Source: Candidatus Zhuqueibacterota bacterium | GTDB taxonomy: Bacteria; Zhuqueibacterota; Zhuqueibacteria; Residuimicrobiales; Krinioviventaceae | NCBI GenBank assembly: GCA_003854995.1 | Contig: RQOI01000067.1 | Span: 1-29,877 of the forward strand | Reading direction: 5' to 3' | DNA: 29,877 nt | Shown here: one piece after another, positions 7,906-15,684 of the stretch | Position numbering within the stretch: the stretch's first letter is position 1 | Layout: every line of letters starts with the position of its first letter | Notes under the pieces: model-generated | Told to the model about the DNA's origin: nothing | The model's input: only the letters and a program-made list of their open reading frames with translations | Database searches by the model: none | Made by a program: the position numbers and the translations under genes

Positions 7906-8862
7906 ATGAGGAACCATGCACAGGGCAAAATTGCCGTCGTCGCTCTCGGCGGCAATGCCATCACCCGAGAATTTGAAGAAGGCAATATCTATCAGCAGTT
8001 CGCCAACACTCGTCGGTCGTTGCTGGGGGTCGCGCAGCTGATTGAAGCTGGATATCGGCTCGCCATCACCCATGGCAATGGTCCGCAAGTCGGCAATTCC
8101 TTGATTCGCGTCGAGGCCACCAGAGATATACTTCCTCCCATTCCGTTGGGTGTGCTGGTGGCGGATCTGGAAGGCGGCATGGGGTACATGATCGAGCAAT
8201 CGCTGCAGAACAAGCTTTTCAATCGCGGCATTGACCGGGAAGTGGTGACCCTGCTGGCGCAGGTGATCGTTGATAAGGACGATCCGTCCATTTTGAATCC
8301 GACAAAATTTGTCGGGCCATTTTATCGACAGGACGATATCGAAAATCTCACAAAAGCGCGCAACTATACGATCAAGGAAGATTCAGGACGCGGCTTTCGC
8401 CGGGTGGTGCCGTCCCCTCGTCCTCGCAGGATTGTTGAAGCGCGGATCATCAAAGAGCTGGTGCATGAGGGCGTCATCGTCATCACGGCCGGCGGCGGCG
8501 GCATACCTGTTTATATCGAAGATGATGGACGTTACGAAGGTGTGGATGCCGTCGTCGACAAGGATCTGACATCCGGCATACTGGCCGCAGATATCGAGGC
8601 CGAGGAGCTCTACATATTGACATCTGTCGAAAAGGTCGCTTTGAACTTTGGCAAAAAGGACATGAAAGTCATGTCGCAGATGACGACCGCTGAGGCCAAA
8701 GCTCATCTGCAGGAGGGGCAGTTCCCGCCCGGAAACATGGGGCCCAAGATTGAGGCGGCCATTCGCTTTCTGGAAAATGGCGGCAAAAAGGTGATCATCA
8801 CATCGGTTGACAAATTGCCGGACGCTCTCGAGGGCGCGACCGGGACATGTATCCTGCCCTGA
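7906..8862 (+). CDS. arcC: Carbamate kinase
   Basis: A 318-residue amino-acid-kinase-family enzyme matching carbamate kinase in length (about 310). It catalyses the reversible transfer of phosphate between carbamoyl phosphate and ADP, making ATP and carbamate, in the cytoplasm. Visible motifs are VVALGGNAI near the N-terminus, ITHGNGPQVGN, the DLEGGMGYMIEQSL helix, GFRRVVPSPRP, VITAGGGGIPVY, and the C-terminal FPPGNMGPKIEAAIRF. AAGGTG at 7896-7901 is the ribosome site. The usual arginine deiminase partners (arcA, arcB) are not next to it. A terminator upstream and a 620-base gap downstream indicate its own transcription unit, so it is unlikely to serve polysaccharide assembly directly. Carbamoyl phosphate could come from ornithine, oxamate, allantoin or agmatine degradation elsewhere. 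Confidence 0.93.
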   Translation: MRNHAQGKIAVVALGGNAITREFEEGNIYQQFANTRRSLLGVAQLIEAGYRLAITHGNGPQVGNSLIRVEATRDILPPIPLGVLVADLEGGMGYMIEQSLQNKLFNRGIDREVVTLLAQVIVDKDDPSILNPTKFVGPFYRQDDIENLTKARNYTIKEDSGRGFRRVVPSPRPRRIVEARIIKELVHEGVIVITAGGGGIPVYIEDDGRYEGVDAVVDKDLTSGILAADIEAEELYILTSVEKVALNFGKKDMKVMSQMTTAEAKAHLQEGQFPPGNMGPKIEAAIRFLENGGKKVIITSVDKLPDALEGATGTCILP

Positions 8863-9386
8863 TTTCACCTGGAAGAAGAACAGTCGTCATTCATCTCGAC
8901 TTGTGTAGGAGAATTTTCCCAGGAAGGAAAAGATCGAACCGCGGAAACGAAGAAAATCTATCATCTTTAAATTTTTGGGAACAAAATAAAATGGGGCTTT
9001 GTTACAGTATTCAGTTGGGCATCCTCTGATTAAGCATCCTTCCAAATTTTCTAACAAACCTGAAAAGTGAAATGAGAGTCGCCATTAAGGCGATGAATCA
9101 CTGTATTGAATGACCCAGGCGTTCATTGTTAGAATGAAGGAGGTGCGAACACACAAATCAATCAAAGCACTCTTAAAAAGAAGCATCTTTGCAGTTGCAG
9201 CATGATAGACTTTGCTTCGTAAGGTGATTGTGGGATTTATGTGGATTAGGAAGTTGGGGAACCACATACGTAGCTCATACGAATTCCATACTGCCGACAT
9301 TCTATTATTCCTTTCCTACTCTCAGGCTCTCTGCTAAAACTCGTAGAACTCGCATGCTGTAGTATGTTATGGTATTGACCCATGCG

Positions 9387-9415
9387 TTGACATCGGTCGT
9401 ATTGTGCTGTTGAAT
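9387..9415 (+). promoter_or_regulatory. Candidate sigma70-type promoter (distal)
   Basis: A perfect -35 box TTGACA (9387-9392) is followed after 17 bases by TTGAAT (9410-9415), which matches four of six positions of the -10 consensus. It lies about 70 bases before the ATG of the export lipoprotein, in the AT-rich gap. The -35 box overlaps the end of the second copy of the GACCCATGCGTT element, a possible operator position. Sigma-factor consensus in this phylum is not known to me. Confidence 0.4.
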
Positions 9416-9427
9416 GGATTTGCGCTT

Positions 9428-9455
9428 TTGACAGTCTTGATACGGTGACTATGTT
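9428..9455 (+). promoter_or_regulatory. Candidate sigma70-type promoter (proximal)
   Basis: A second perfect TTGACA (9428-9433) is followed after 16 bases by TATGTT (9450-9455), four of six matches to TATAAT. A start about 8 bases downstream would give a leader of roughly 25 bases before the ATG at 9487. Two consensus -35 boxes within 42 bases of each other directly before a long operon support a real promoter region, though either one could be chance. Confidence 0.4.
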
Positions 9456-9486
9456 TTCAGAGCTATATTTAATAGCGGTGATTACC

Positions 9487-10239
9487 ATGAAAAAATTGGC
9501 ATCCCGAGCGGGAGTTCTATTGCCAGTGGTCTTGATTCATTGCATTGGCTGTTCTTCCCATACGCAATTGAATCGGCAACAATCGTTCTATGGCGAGATG
9601 CAGTTGCCGCGAAATGATTCGATAACCAAATCGGATCCGGTTTACACCTTTGGCATCGATGACCTCATCGAAATAAAGTTTTTTGATAACGACCAGTTCA
9701 ACGAAACAGTGCGTGTTCGTCCGGACGGACGGATCAGTCTGGCTAAAGTGGATGAGATATTCGTCCTTGGCATGACGCCCATGCAGCTGGATAGCTTTAT
9801 CACGGCTGCCTATGCGAAAATAATTCAGCGGCCGGACGTCACTGTCATTGTCAGAGAATTTGGCGCCCGGCAGATTTTTGTGCTGGGGGAAGTGAATTCG
9901 CCTGGCGGATATGCCGTGCATCGCAATATGACACTTTTGCATGGCATAGCCGCTGCGGGTGGTTTAAAGGTGAGCGCCGAACCAAGAAGCATCATGATCT
10001 TGCGCCGGAAAAACAGCAATATCCTGGCCGCTTACAAGATTGATGTGACGCGTTCTTACAAGCTCGCAGAATCGTATGCAAAGAGTTCTGACCCTTTCAT
10101 CTATTCGATGGATATCATTTACGTGCCAAAGACATATATCGCCAGCGCCAGCGCTTTCTTGAACCAGATCTATGATATTATTTTGCCGCCACTCGATACG
10201 TATTTGCGGGCAATGTGGTATACCGCCTGGGCTCGTTGA
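9487..10239 (+). CDS. Wza-like polysaccharide export lipoprotein
   Basis: A 250-residue outer-membrane polysaccharide export protein. A signal sequence with a hydrophobic core (VLLPVVLIH) ends in the lipobox CIGC, giving lipidation at Cys22. The Poly_export domain covers about residues 50-125 (YTFGIDDLIEIKFFDND, VRPDGRISL, VTVIVREF). An SLBB/soluble-ligand-binding repeat follows (FVLGEVNSPGGYAVHRNMTL, then AAAGGL). It is shorter than Escherichia coli Wza (about 380), with one SLBB unit rather than several. The C-terminal segment (FLNQIYDIILPPLDTYLRAM) may be amphipathic. The role is the outer-membrane conduit for the polymer, paired with the Wzz-like protein next to it. The start at ATG 9487 rather than an upstream ATG at 9445 is chosen because it begins MKK and yields a clean lipoprotein signal. 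GGTG lies 6 bases upstream. Confidence 0.9.
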   Translation: MKKLASRAGVLLPVVLIHCIGCSSHTQLNRQQSFYGEMQLPRNDSITKSDPVYTFGIDDLIEIKFFDNDQFNETVRVRPDGRISLAKVDEIFVLGMTPMQLDSFITAAYAKIIQRPDVTVIVREFGARQIFVLGEVNSPGGYAVHRNMTLLHGIAAAGGLKVSAEPRSIMILRRKNSNILAAYKIDVTRSYKLAESYAKSSDPFIYSMDIIYVPKTYIASASAFLNQIYDIILPPLDTYLRAMWYTAWAR

Positions 10240-10364
10240 GAAACCAGGTTGTCATCCTGGACGCAGTTTTATGATTTTTGCCATTCACACATCGGTCGCG
10301 CTACCCTGTGAGTGAGATGGCGAAGCAGTGCTTGGAGATAGTAGAAAAATAGGGCAGGTGCAAC

Positions 10365-11882
10365 ATGGTCGCCAATCATTATCTGAATTACGATGAAAAT
10401 GATCAACCCGTCTCGTTGCTTCATATCGTCACCATCATCTTTAAGCGCAAATGGATCATCGCCTCCTTCTTTTTTGGCATTGTCGGCGTTGTGACGCTCG
10501 GCAGTCTGCGCACGACAATGATATACGAGGCGCGATCAAAGTTTATCGTTGAAAAAGAGGGCGACAGCGAAAAGGCTTTGCTGTTGCAGGTCAATGTTCC
10601 CTCTCAGTATGAAAAATATGACTGGATAAACTCTGAGCTTGAGATTCTCCAGAGCCGCCCTGTAGCGATGCGGGTCATAGAGGGATTGGATCTGGAGCGC
10701 TCGCAAACGGATCAGGCGCCAGGCGGCGCCGACATCATCCTCGAGAGATCCGTCAAACGCTTTCAGAAACGAATGCATGTCGAGGTGGCCAAGAACAGCA
10801 ATGTCATCGAAATCAGCTATAAAGATCAAGATCCGGTCCTGGCGACGCGCGTCGTCGAGACGGTGATCGATGCCTATGTTGAGTATCGTTCGGAGCTGTA
10901 CGATGAATCCGAAACGTACAAGTTTTTCGAGGAACAGATGGCGATCACGGATAAAAAGCTGCGCGATCTGGAACGCGATCAGTCCGAATTCAAACGCAGA
11001 CAAAACATGATTTCGCCAGAGGCGCAGAAAGATATTTTGCTGACAAGGCTGGCGGATTTTGAGAAGAAGCTGACCGATGTGCGAACAGAGCGACGGCGCA
11101 AAGCGGCCATACTGAATGTCATCAAAGGTCAGCTGGGCGATGGAGAGGAGCAAACCACGCCGGCTATCGAGTCAAACGACAGCCCGATAAAGTCGGTGCA
11201 CGTGACAAAGTTGCGCGGTGAGCTCTTGGATCTCGAGCTAAAACGCGAAATCGCTTTGCAAAAATTCACCCCGGAGTATCAGCAGGTTGTAAATCTCGAT
11301 CGCCAGATCGCTGCGACAAAAGCGAAAATAGTGAGCGAAGTCAGAAAATTGCTTGAAATCGAAGAGATCAGCATCCTCTCGCTCATTGCTGAGGAAAATG
11401 TGCTGCGTCAGTCCATTGAAAATACCGGCAATGAAATACGGGAGCTGGCGCAGAAAGAGTATGAATACGCTCAAATCAGTCGCGGACTGGAGGACAATCG
11501 CGAGATCTATTCCATGCTGCTCAAGCAGCGCGAAGCGGCAGGAATATCCCGGGCAAAACATCAAAAAGGCGTGAGCATTAAGGTCATCAGTCCGGCTGTG
11601 GTGCCCGAATTCCCGGTGAATTCACGGACACATGTCAAGATTGCGATCGCCATTGTTTTGGCTTTGCTGTGCGGTACGGGCCTTGCATTCTTGCGAGAAT
11701 ATTTTGACCATACCTTCACCTTCCCCGATGAGATCGAACGATTCGTCGGTCTCTCAGTCCTTGGTTCGATTCGGGAATTTGAGGAGAGGATTATGCAGGT
11801 GCAAATTGGGGATCGCACTCGGCCTCAACTGGTGCAAAAAAAATATCAGTTGGAGGATAGGTCCGATCTGTGGATCAGGTGA
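10365..11882 (+). CDS. Wzz/GumC-like polysaccharide co-polymerase
   Basis: A 505-residue inner-membrane protein controlling chain length and export. The first transmembrane helix is at residues 30-48, just after a cytoplasmic stretch VSLLHIVTIIFKRK typical of the Wzz domain. The periplasmic part is long and coiled-coil rich (about 180-400, for example KKLRDLERDQSEFKRRQ). A GNVR-type segment follows (REIYSMLLKQREAAGISRAK, then VISPAVVPEFPV), and the second helix is at about 424-444. The cytoplasmic tail (FTFPDEIERFVGLSVLGSI) is the piece that normally leads into a fused tyrosine kinase, but here the gene stops. The kinase-like domain is encoded separately just downstream, a split arrangement like CpsC/CpsD of Gram-positives. 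AGGGCAGGTG precedes the start. The 125-base gap before it has a weak CCAGG/CCTGG stem at 10244-10260 but no convincing terminator. Confidence 0.9.
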   Translation: MVANHYLNYDENDQPVSLLHIVTIIFKRKWIIASFFFGIVGVVTLGSLRTTMIYEARSKFIVEKEGDSEKALLLQVNVPSQYEKYDWINSELEILQSRPVAMRVIEGLDLERSQTDQAPGGADIILERSVKRFQKRMHVEVAKNSNVIEISYKDQDPVLATRVVETVIDAYVEYRSELYDESETYKFFEEQMAITDKKLRDLERDQSEFKRRQNMISPEAQKDILLTRLADFEKKLTDVRTERRRKAAILNVIKGQLGDGEEQTTPAIESNDSPIKSVHVTKLRGELLDLELKREIALQKFTPEYQQVVNLDRQIAATKAKIVSEVRKLLEIEEISILSLIAEENVLRQSIENTGNEIRELAQKEYEYAQISRGLEDNREIYSMLLKQREAAGISRAKHQKGVSIKVISPAVVPEFPVNSRTHVKIAIAIVLALLCGTGLAFLREYFDHTFTFPDEIERFVGLSVLGSIREFEERIMQVQIGDRTRPQLVQKKYQLEDRSDLWIR

Positions 11883-11957
11883 CGTCGTGCGAGCATTATC
11901 TAGATTTGATGCTTCTTTTTTAGCCAGCAACATCCAATTTTGCGGAGGTTACCGGAA

Positions 11958-12803
11958 ATGGACTATATGATTGATGCCAGGCAACAACGACGCGCGCAAC
12001 AGGGCGAGGTCACAATTGTGCTGCCCGTGGAGGGCACTCGCAGGAGAGCGGTCGCACCGACGCGGAGAAAGCAAAGGGCGCCTGATCTGCTGCAGGGTCT
12101 CAGCGACAACGCTATTTATGATTTTCAAAGAATTTTGGAAAACATTCTCTCCCTTCGCCAAAGAAACAATATGCAAATCATCGGCATGACGTCAGCGCAC
12201 GCGCATGAGGGCACCTCAACGATCATTGCGGTTCTCTCACTACTGGCGGCCGTGCGGCAAAGCAGTCATTTGGGGATCAGGAACGGGGCAGGCGGTGACG
12301 ATCCGCTGCAAAGGGCGGGCGTGAATCCGCCATTACAGAATGTCTTGTTGATCGATACACAGATGAAACATCCGATCCTGCACAGTCTGTTCGATGTTGA
12401 TTTTCAGCCGGGTCTGAGCGACTATTTGGAATCGCGGATGAACTTGAGGACGTGCATCAGAAATATTGCCCACTCAAGACTGCGATTGTTGCCGGCCGGA
12501 CATCGGACGGATCAACCGTTGTACTATCTGTTTTTTGATGTGTTGAACGACCTGCTGGAGCGGATCAAGCCCCATCTCTATTTGATTTTTCTGGATATCC
12601 CACCCTTGCTCGAATATGCCGAAGGCATCACCCTGAGCAAGCTTTGTGACGGCATCATCTTGAACGTGAAAAGTGCTGCGACGCGTTGGGAATCCGTGCA
12701 AGAGGCAAAAAGTCTGGCCGAAAAGGCCAATGTTAAAATAATCGGGACCATTCTGAACAAACGAAAATCATATGTCCCGAACTGGGTGTCGCGCTGTTTG
12801 TGA
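11958..12803 (+). CDS. BY-kinase-like (CpsD/CapB) protein with degenerate ATP site
   Basis: A 281-residue P-loop protein of the bacterial tyrosine kinase/MinD superfamily, next to its expected Wzz partner. The Walker A region reads TSAHAHEGTSTII, so the essential lysine is replaced by Thr86. The Walker A' region reads VLLIDTQMKHP (Asp133) where active kinases have IDADLRRP, losing the second Asp and the Arg. The Walker B-like LIFLDIPPLLEYAEG keeps Asp213. Between the first helix and the A' strand there is an unusual Gly/Asp/Pro-rich insertion of about 25 residues. No tyrosine cluster is seen at the C-terminus (NKRKSYVPNWVSRCL). It is probably not an active kinase and may act as a structural regulator of the co-polymerase. 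The start at ATG 11958 follows GGAGG at 11943-11947. An in-frame TTG at 11940 lies before that site and is unlikely. Confidence 0.8.
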   Translation: MDYMIDARQQRRAQQGEVTIVLPVEGTRRRAVAPTRRKQRAPDLLQGLSDNAIYDFQRILENILSLRQRNNMQIIGMTSAHAHEGTSTIIAVLSLLAAVRQSSHLGIRNGAGGDDPLQRAGVNPPLQNVLLIDTQMKHPILHSLFDVDFQPGLSDYLESRMNLRTCIRNIAHSRLRLLPAGHRTDQPLYYLFFDVLNDLLERIKPHLYLIFLDIPPLLEYAEGITLSKLCDGIILNVKSAATRWESVQEAKSLAEKANVKIIGTILNKRKSYVPNWVSRCL

Positions 12804-12845
12804 CCTCTCGGGGTGGGGTATAGTGCCGGGTTCTTGTGACGGACA

Positions 12846-14708
12846 ATGCATATTCTAAAAGGGCGCGCATTGAACAGATATCTCAAAAGTAATTTTCTCC
12901 TCGAAATTGCTCTCTACCTTTTGTCCTTCGGACTGTCCTATGTTTTCGCATTTTACGTCAGGCTGGAAGGGGTTATCCCGGCGGAAACCTGGGCTTATGT
13001 TCGTAAAACAGTGCTCATCGTCGTTCTGGTCAGAACCGCTGCCTTTATCCTGTTCAGGGTATTCAACGGTCAGTGGCGCTACTGCAGTATCCTGGATGTG
13101 ATTGCCATCATAAAGGCGGTGACGCTCAGCTCGATGGTGCTCATCGTCGCGTTCTATTTCCTGTTCACCTTTCAACATTTGCCCAGAACGGTGTTCATCA
13201 TCGATTGGATGATCGTCACGCTTGTCGTCTGCGCCATTCGCTTTTCGCGGCGGCTGCTGAAAGAAATTTTCATAAATACGTCGCCGAGCATCAAGCGAGT
13301 GCTGATCGTCGGCGCGACTGATGTCGGCAAAAATCTCATCAATGAGATGAAGTCAAGTTGGGAGAGCGGCTATCATCCGGTCGCTCTGGTTGATGATGAT
13401 TCGAAAAATTTGAACCGGATTTTTTACGGCGTCAAGGTGGTCGGAACGCGGATGAGCATTCCGCATATCGCCAGCACGCAAAAAATCGATGAGATCGTCA
13501 TCGCCCTGCCGAGCGCGTCGGGCAAAATCATCCGCGAGACGACCAGCCTGTGTCGGCTCTCGCACAAGCCATTCAAAATTTTGTCGATGGCGAATGGCCA
13601 TATTGACCAACAGACGCTCATCAACAGGATCCGCAAGCTTGATATTCAGGATCTGATCGGGCGGAAGCAGATTCAGATCAATTTTTCAGAGATGGGAGAG
13701 TTTTTTCACAATAAGAGAATTTTGGTCACCGGCGCGGCGGGGTCGATTGGTTCCGAATTATGTCGCCAGATTGCCAGGTTTGATGTGGCAAAGCTGATAA
13801 CGCTCGATCGATCGGAGAATGGCCTTTTTTACCTGGAGCGGGAATTGCGCGAATCTTTCCCGGACTTGGATTTTTCCCTGGCGTTGACCGATATCACCGA
13901 TTACGCTGAGACGAACAGCTTTTTTTCTCGTCTCAGGCCGCATATCGTTTTTCACGCCGCCGCTTACAAACATGTGCCGATGATGGAGCAACATCCCTAT
14001 CAGGCGATCAAGACCAACATCATGGGGACCAAAAACGTTCTCGACATTGCGGCGGCAAACGACGTGGAAAAATTTGTCATGATATCGACGGACAAAGCGG
14101 TCAATCCGACAAGCACGATGGGCTTGACAAAAAGAGTGGCGGAAGATTTTGTCAAGGCCGCAAATCAAATAGGTGCGACTCGATGCCTGTCCGTTCGATT
14201 TGGCAATGTCATCGGCAGCAGCGGCAGCGTGATCCGGCTTTTCGAAGAGCAGATCAGAAAGGGCGGACCAGTGACCGTCACGCATCCGGATGTGGCGCGC
14301 TATTTCATGTCCATACCCGAGGCGGTCATCCTGGTCCTGCAGGCCGCCTCCCTGGGACACGGCGGCGAAGTCTTTATTTTAAAAATGGGCGAGCTGGTGA
14401 AAATATACGATCTTGCAAAAGAGCTCATCATGCTGGCGGGTATGACGCCGAACCAGGACATACAGATCGATTTCACTGGCTTGCGGCCCGGCGAAAAGAT
14501 CATTGAACAGCTGTGGGAAGAATCGGAAAAATGTACGGAAGCGGTGAATGAAAATCTCTATATCATCAAAAACCAGGTCGTTCAACCCGCAGTGGACGAA
14601 AATGCTATTCATGAATTGCTGCAAGTTGCGGTCAAGGATCCATCCGCTCAAAATGGATTCAAAGAGAGACTGCGATCCATCATCTACGAATGGAATCATG
14701 TGAATTAA
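12846..14708 (+). CDS. Membrane-bound NDP-sugar 4,6-dehydratase (WbpM/CapD/PglF type)
   Basis: A 620-residue polysaccharide biosynthesis protein with about four N-terminal transmembrane helices (residues 15-130), a first Rossmann-like CoA-binding-type domain (RVLIVGATDVGKNLI), and a C-terminal short-chain dehydrogenase domain. The latter has the NAD motif TGAAGSIGSE (G296-G302) and FHAAAYKHVPMME. The active site is STDKAVNPTSTMGLTKR, with Asp416/Lys417 and the Met425-x3-Lys429 that replaces the usual Tyr-x3-Lys in this family. Length and layout match full-length WbpM and PglF (about 590-665). It should convert a UDP-HexNAc, probably UDP-GlcNAc, into the 4-keto-6-deoxy sugar at the inner membrane. 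A DegT aminotransferase two genes downstream would use that product. The ribosome site is weak. Confidence 0.9.
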   Translation: MHILKGRALNRYLKSNFLLEIALYLLSFGLSYVFAFYVRLEGVIPAETWAYVRKTVLIVVLVRTAAFILFRVFNGQWRYCSILDVIAIIKAVTLSSMVLIVAFYFLFTFQHLPRTVFIIDWMIVTLVVCAIRFSRRLLKEIFINTSPSIKRVLIVGATDVGKNLINEMKSSWESGYHPVALVDDDSKNLNRIFYGVKVVGTRMSIPHIASTQKIDEIVIALPSASGKIIRETTSLCRLSHKPFKILSMANGHIDQQTLINRIRKLDIQDLIGRKQIQINFSEMGEFFHNKRILVTGAAGSIGSELCRQIARFDVAKLITLDRSENGLFYLERELRESFPDLDFSLALTDITDYAETNSFFSRLRPHIVFHAAAYKHVPMMEQHPYQAIKTNIMGTKNVLDIAAANDVEKFVMISTDKAVNPTSTMGLTKRVAEDFVKAANQIGATRCLSVRFGNVIGSSGSVIRLFEEQIRKGGPVTVTHPDVARYFMSIPEAVILVLQAASLGHGGEVFILKMGELVKIYDLAKELIMLAGMTPNQDIQIDFTGLRPGEKIIEQLWEESEKCTEAVNENLYIIKNQVVQPAVDENAIHELLQVAVKDPSAQNGFKERLRSIIYEWNHVN

Positions 14709-14724
14709 AGTCCCGAAGGCGATT

Positions 14725-15669
14725 GTGTCATTGAGCAAGGTGACAGTTTTTTCGACCAGTCAGCTGATCCTCCCAGCCCTGTTGTGTTATGTTCTGACTG
14801 TCGTGCTGGCGCCTGCGAGCATAAAGATCGCCAATTTGCTCAACGCCGTGGACAGGCCGGGAGAGATCAAGATTCACTCGCGCCCGACGCCGCGGCTGGG
14901 GGGATTGGCCATTTTTTTGAGCGTCGTGATCTCTGTGGCGCTTCACCCGACCATGACGCACACGTTGCCAGTGAACGGCAGAATGCTCGTCGGCATGAGT
15001 TCATCCGCAATTTTCCTGGTCGGAGCGATTGACGATAGTTTAGATCTGGGAGCGAGGACAAAACTGCTCCTGCAAATCGCCTGCGTTCTGCTGGCTGTAA
15101 CGGGCCTGGCGATTTTCTATCCGGGTCAGCCGCTGCCGTTCATTGCGGTCTTTATCTTTATCCTTTTATTCACCAATTCATTCAATCTCATCGACGGCAT
15201 GGACGGCCTGGCCGGATCTCTGGCCATGATACTGGCTTTTGCCATTGGCCTCATCGCTTCGCTGACGCACAACCAGGCGGTCCTGTTTTTGGCGATCCTC
15301 CTGACGAGCAGCTCGACCGGATTTCTTTTCTATAACCTCAATCCCGCTCGGTTGTTTCTGGGCGACTGCGGCAGCACGTTCATCGGATTTTCACTGGCCA
15401 TCCTGTTGAGCATGCTGTGGCTGAATTCCGGCCATCCATCTGTCGGCCTTCCGCTGGTGGTGTTGGCGGGCGTTCCGCTTTTTGACACGTTTTTCGTGCT
15501 GCTGAAGAGGAAAATCAGGCACGCCCCGCTCTTTGCCGGGGACCGAGAGCATACCTACGATGTGCTGCTGCAAAAGGGACTCACAATTCAGCAGACGCTG
15601 GCGATCTTTTGCGCCATCTCCGTTTTTCTCACCTCGCTCGGCGTCTATATTTATCTGCTTTTGACCTAA
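14725..15669 (+). CDS. WecA/MraY-family undecaprenyl-phosphate sugar-1-phosphate transferase
   Basis: A 314-residue polytopic membrane enzyme that starts glycan assembly by moving a HexNAc-1-phosphate to undecaprenyl phosphate. Family motifs are in order: HSRPTPRLGG near residue 55, the cytoplasmic GAIDDSLDL, NSFNLIDGMDGLAG with Asp157 and Asp160, NLNPARLFLGDCGSTFIG, PLFDT and the loop REHTYDVL. About ten hydrophobic segments are visible. The HIP-type loop (EHTYDVLLQKG) fits the WecA branch rather than MraY of peptidoglycan, and the location in a Wzx/Wzy operon agrees. The GTG start at 14725 has GAAGG at 14715-14719. TTG 14731 is a less likely alternative. It starts 17 bases after the dehydratase stop. 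The sugar transferred may be the dehydratase/aminotransferase product, which is inference. Confidence 0.92.
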   Translation: MSLSKVTVFSTSQLILPALLCYVLTVVLAPASIKIANLLNAVDRPGEIKIHSRPTPRLGGLAIFLSVVISVALHPTMTHTLPVNGRMLVGMSSSAIFLVGAIDDSLDLGARTKLLLQIACVLLAVTGLAIFYPGQPLPFIAVFIFILLFTNSFNLIDGMDGLAGSLAMILAFAIGLIASLTHNQAVLFLAILLTSSSTGFLFYNLNPARLFLGDCGSTFIGFSLAILLSMLWLNSGHPSVGLPLVVLAGVPLFDTFFVLLKRKIRHAPLFAGDREHTYDVLLQKGLTIQQTLAIFCAISVFLTSLGVYIYLLLT

Positions 15670-15684
15670 CAGGGGAAGGAAGAC

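Larger units (their letters stand above)
8863..9486. other. Long intergenic region before the export operon
   Basis: About 620 bases without a convincing gene, visibly richer in A+T than the flanking coding DNA. Short frames on both strands (for example a 71-codon minus-strand frame at 9085-9300) lack a family, composition or ribosome site to support them. It contains a small hairpin TTCATT/AATGAA at 9122-9138 and a strong AAGGAGGTG at 9137-9145 with no start codon at usable distance. A loosely repeated element (GACCCAGGCGTT at 9112-9123 and GACCCATGCGTT at 9377-9388) and two TTGACA boxes close to the downstream gene are also present. It most likely holds the control region of the following operon. 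A small RNA is possible but nothing supports it specifically. Confidence 0.6.

Noticed and set aside
8926..8945. GATCGAACC, similar to a tRNA T-arm on the minus strand
   Set aside because: No acceptor stem, anticodon arm or CCA-side sequence can be built around it.
8847..9029. Possible 60-codon plus-strand gene after the carbamate kinase
   Set aside because: It overlaps the end of arcC out of frame, has no good ribosome site, and its composition does not look coding.
9137..9145. Strong Shine-Dalgarno-like AAGGAGGTG in the long gap
   Set aside because: No ATG, GTG or TTG start opening a meaningful frame lies at a workable distance.
9085..9300. Possible 71-codon minus-strand gene in the long gap
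   Set aside because: It has no family resemblance and no promoter or ribosome site, and it lies in AT-rich DNA where stop-free runs of this size occur by chance.
8863..9486. JUMPstart/ops element (GGCGGTAG) for RfaH-type antitermination before the operon
   Set aside because: I read the whole leader and found no copy of the ops core.
10244..10260. CCAGG/CCTGG hairpin after the export lipoprotein gene as a terminator
   Set aside because: The stem has only five pairs and no immediate T-run. The next gene belongs to the same export module, so a true stop of transcription is unlikely.
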